Positions 62,653 through 64,000 of a stretch of DNA of 64,000 nucleotides are shown here, piece after piece. This DNA comes from an uncultured Eisenbergiella sp. (lineage in GTDB: Bacteria > Bacillota > Clostridia > Lachnospirales > Lachnospiraceae): the NCBI GenBank assembly GCA_947630215.1, contig CANRGX010000003.1, forward strand, positions 1-64,000. Direction: 5' to 3'. The notes under the pieces are model-generated. The model did not search any database. It saw only the letters and a list, made by a program, of their open reading frames with translations, and was not told the DNA's origin. How positions within the stretch are numbered: position 1 is the stretch's first letter; every line of letters begins with the position of its first letter. The position numbers and the translations under genes are program-made.

Positions 62653-64000
62653 TTATTTTTGCAGGGTGCAGATATCCACCAGCGACGCGGTTTCGGTAGT
62701 AAATCCGCTCTTTAGAATATCTGCCAGCGCCACCGCCGTGTCCAGGCTGGTGAGACAGGGGATGCCCAGTTCCACGCTCTTGCGGCGGACTTTCACGCTG
62801 TCTCTGGCAGGGGTCCTTCCCTTGGCGGAGGTGGAGATGATATAGTTGACCTTTCCGCTCTCCAAAAGAGAGATGGTGTTGTGCTCGGATTCGCTGATTT
62901 TGTGTACCATGGTGACCTGCATACCGTGGCTGCGCAGCACCTTTGCCGTTCCCTGTGTGGCGTAAAGCTGAAAGCCCAGATCCGCGAAATGGCGCGCCAC
63001 CTCCGGAATTTCCTCCTTGTCGGTGTCCCGGACGGTGAGAAAGACGCCGCCGCTGCGCTTCATGGTGTAGCCGGCTCCCGCCAGTCCTTTGTAGAGGGCT
63101 TCCGTCATGGTGGGGCCGATGCCCAGCACTTCGCCGGTGGATTTCATTTCCGGGCCCAGCTGGGTGTCCAGGCCGGACAGTTTTTCAAAGGAAAAGACCG
63201 GCACTTTGATGGCGGTATAGGGAGAAGCGGGATAGAGGCCGGTGCCGTAGGGCATATCCTTCAGTTTTTCGCCCAGCATTACGCGGGTGGCAATGTCCAC
63301 CATGGGAATACCGGTGACTTTGCTTAAATAGGGTACGGTGCGGGAGGAGCGGGGATTGACCTCGATGACGTACACCTGTCCCTGGCTGATGACATACTGG
63401 ATATTGATCAGTCCCTTTGTGTGCAGCGACAGGGCCAGCCGGGTGGAGTAATCCACCAGCTTCTGTGTCTTGGCGGGGCTTAAATTCCAGGCCGGATAGA
63501 CGGCAATGGAGTCGCCGGAATGGATACCGGCCCGGTCGATGTGTTCCATAATGCCCGGCAGCAGCACGTCGTCGCCGTCGCAGATGGCGTCCACCTCCAG
63601 CTCCGTTCCCATCATATATTTGTCGATCAGCACCAGGTTCCCTTCCATGTGGGAAAGAATGATCTGCATATATTCTTCCACGTCCGCGTCGGAAAAGGCG
63701 ATGATCATATTCTGGCCGCCCAGTACGTAGCTGGGGCGCAGCAGCACGGGGTATCCCAGCCGGTTGGCCACCTCCAGCGCTTCTTTGGCGGTACGGACGG
63801 TGTCGCCCTTGGGCTGGCGGATATGCAGTTGTTTTAACAGAGCTTCAAACCGTCCCCTGTCCTCGGCGGCGTCGATGCTGTCGGCGGGCGTGCCCAGGAT
63901 CGGGATATGATTGGCGGAGAGCCATTTGGTCAGGCGGATGGCGGTCTGGCCGCCAAAGGCCACCACTGTTCCCACGGGTTTTTCCACGCGGATAATGTCT
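62653..64000 (-). CDS. carB: Carbamoyl-phosphate synthase, large subunit (3' part)
   Basis: The frame reads through the right edge (DIIRVEKPVGTVVAFGGQT), so only the C-terminal 449 residues are seen. They match the second ATP-grasp half (LVLIDKYMMGTELEVDAIC; IEVNPRSSRTVPYLSKVTGI) and the C-terminal allosteric MGS domain (VFLTVRDTDKEEIP). CarB makes carbamoyl phosphate for arginine and pyrimidines, which fits the arginine genes at the other end of the window. It ends at TAA next to the terminator shared with leuA. Confidence 0.96.
   Translation of the reverse strand, partial: DIIRVEKPVGTVVAFGGQTAIRLTKWLSANHIPILGTPADSIDAAEDRGRFEALLKQLHIRQPKGDTVRTAKEALEVANRLGYPVLLRPSYVLGGQNMIIAFSDADVEEYMQIILSHMEGNLVLIDKYMMGTELEVDAICDGDDVLLPGIMEHIDRAGIHSGDSIAVYPAWNLSPAKTQKLVDYSTRLALSLHTKGLINIQYVISQGQVYVIEVNPRSSRTVPYLSKVTGIPMVDIATRVMLGEKLKDMPYGTGLYPASPYTAIKVPVFSFEKLSGLDTQLGPEMKSTGEVLGIGPTMTEALYKGLAGAGYTMKRSGGVFLTVRDTDKEEIPEVARHFADLGFQLYATQGTAKVLRSHGMQVTMVHKISESEHNTISLLESGKVNYIISTSAKGRTPARDSVKVRRKSVELGIPCLTSLDTAVALADILKSGFTTETASLVDICTLQK

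Overview
The window comes from the chromosome of a fairly GC-rich member of the Clostridia, most likely Lachnospiraceae-like. This rests on strong AGGAGG ribosome sites, a T-box leader, a type III glutamine synthetase beside a type I enzyme, an LL-diaminopimelate aminotransferase, an ANTAR regulator and an ammonium transporter fused to a P-II domain. Species cannot be named from sequence alone. Almost all of it is housekeeping metabolism. Two stretches are visibly AT-rich and look acquired: a small one at about 23.5-24.9 kb and a large one at about 46.8-60.1 kb.

Region 1 (0-10 kb) is arginine biosynthesis. argG runs leftward and is divergent from argC; a second cluster is argJ-argB-argD. Tandem ArgR-type boxes lie in front of argC and of argJ. 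Between them sit a family 6 DNA glycosylase, an anchored protein and a GNAT acetyltransferase. A solute-binding protein without a transporter is translationally coupled to argD, followed by a small DMT-type membrane protein. Region 2 (10-21 kb) holds an orphan RelB/DinJ antitoxin, an XRE regulator with a membrane protein, a lipoprotein, and then comEA, a two-component system, a GerMN lipoprotein, comEC and holA. Thus the DNA-uptake genes comEA and comEC are separated by a signalling module.

Region 3 (21-46 kb) is nitrogen and amino-sugar metabolism: glmS behind a structured, terminator-containing leader; a lipoprotein/XRE divergent pair; amt-P-II; purF; the type III glutamine synthetase with a strong promoter, an early terminator and a three-way-junction leader; a DUF4143-type ATPase; then pyrG, gltB, gltD, glnA, an ANTAR protein, dapL, a MATE exporter, a PfkB kinase and purC. 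Most of these enzymes make or use glutamine, so the region reads as a glutamine-centred regulon.

Region 4 (46.8-60 kb) is the most interesting. After about 1.8 kb of decayed sequence with one small gene comes a tightly spaced five-gene operon: an extracytoplasmic von Willebrand A protein, a large tubulin/FtsZ-like protein, a two-helix coiled-coil membrane protein, a membrane-anchored protein whose soluble part resembles a degenerate helicase, and a zinc-ribbon protein resembling a DA1-type peptidase without its HExxH motif. I propose that they form one envelope-spanning machine, possibly a surveillance or defence complex; the function is not known from the sequence.

Region 5 (60-64 kb) has a leucine-type T-box leader, a 2-isopropylmalate synthase carrying an additional C-terminal AraC-type DNA-binding domain, and the 3' part of carB running off the window.
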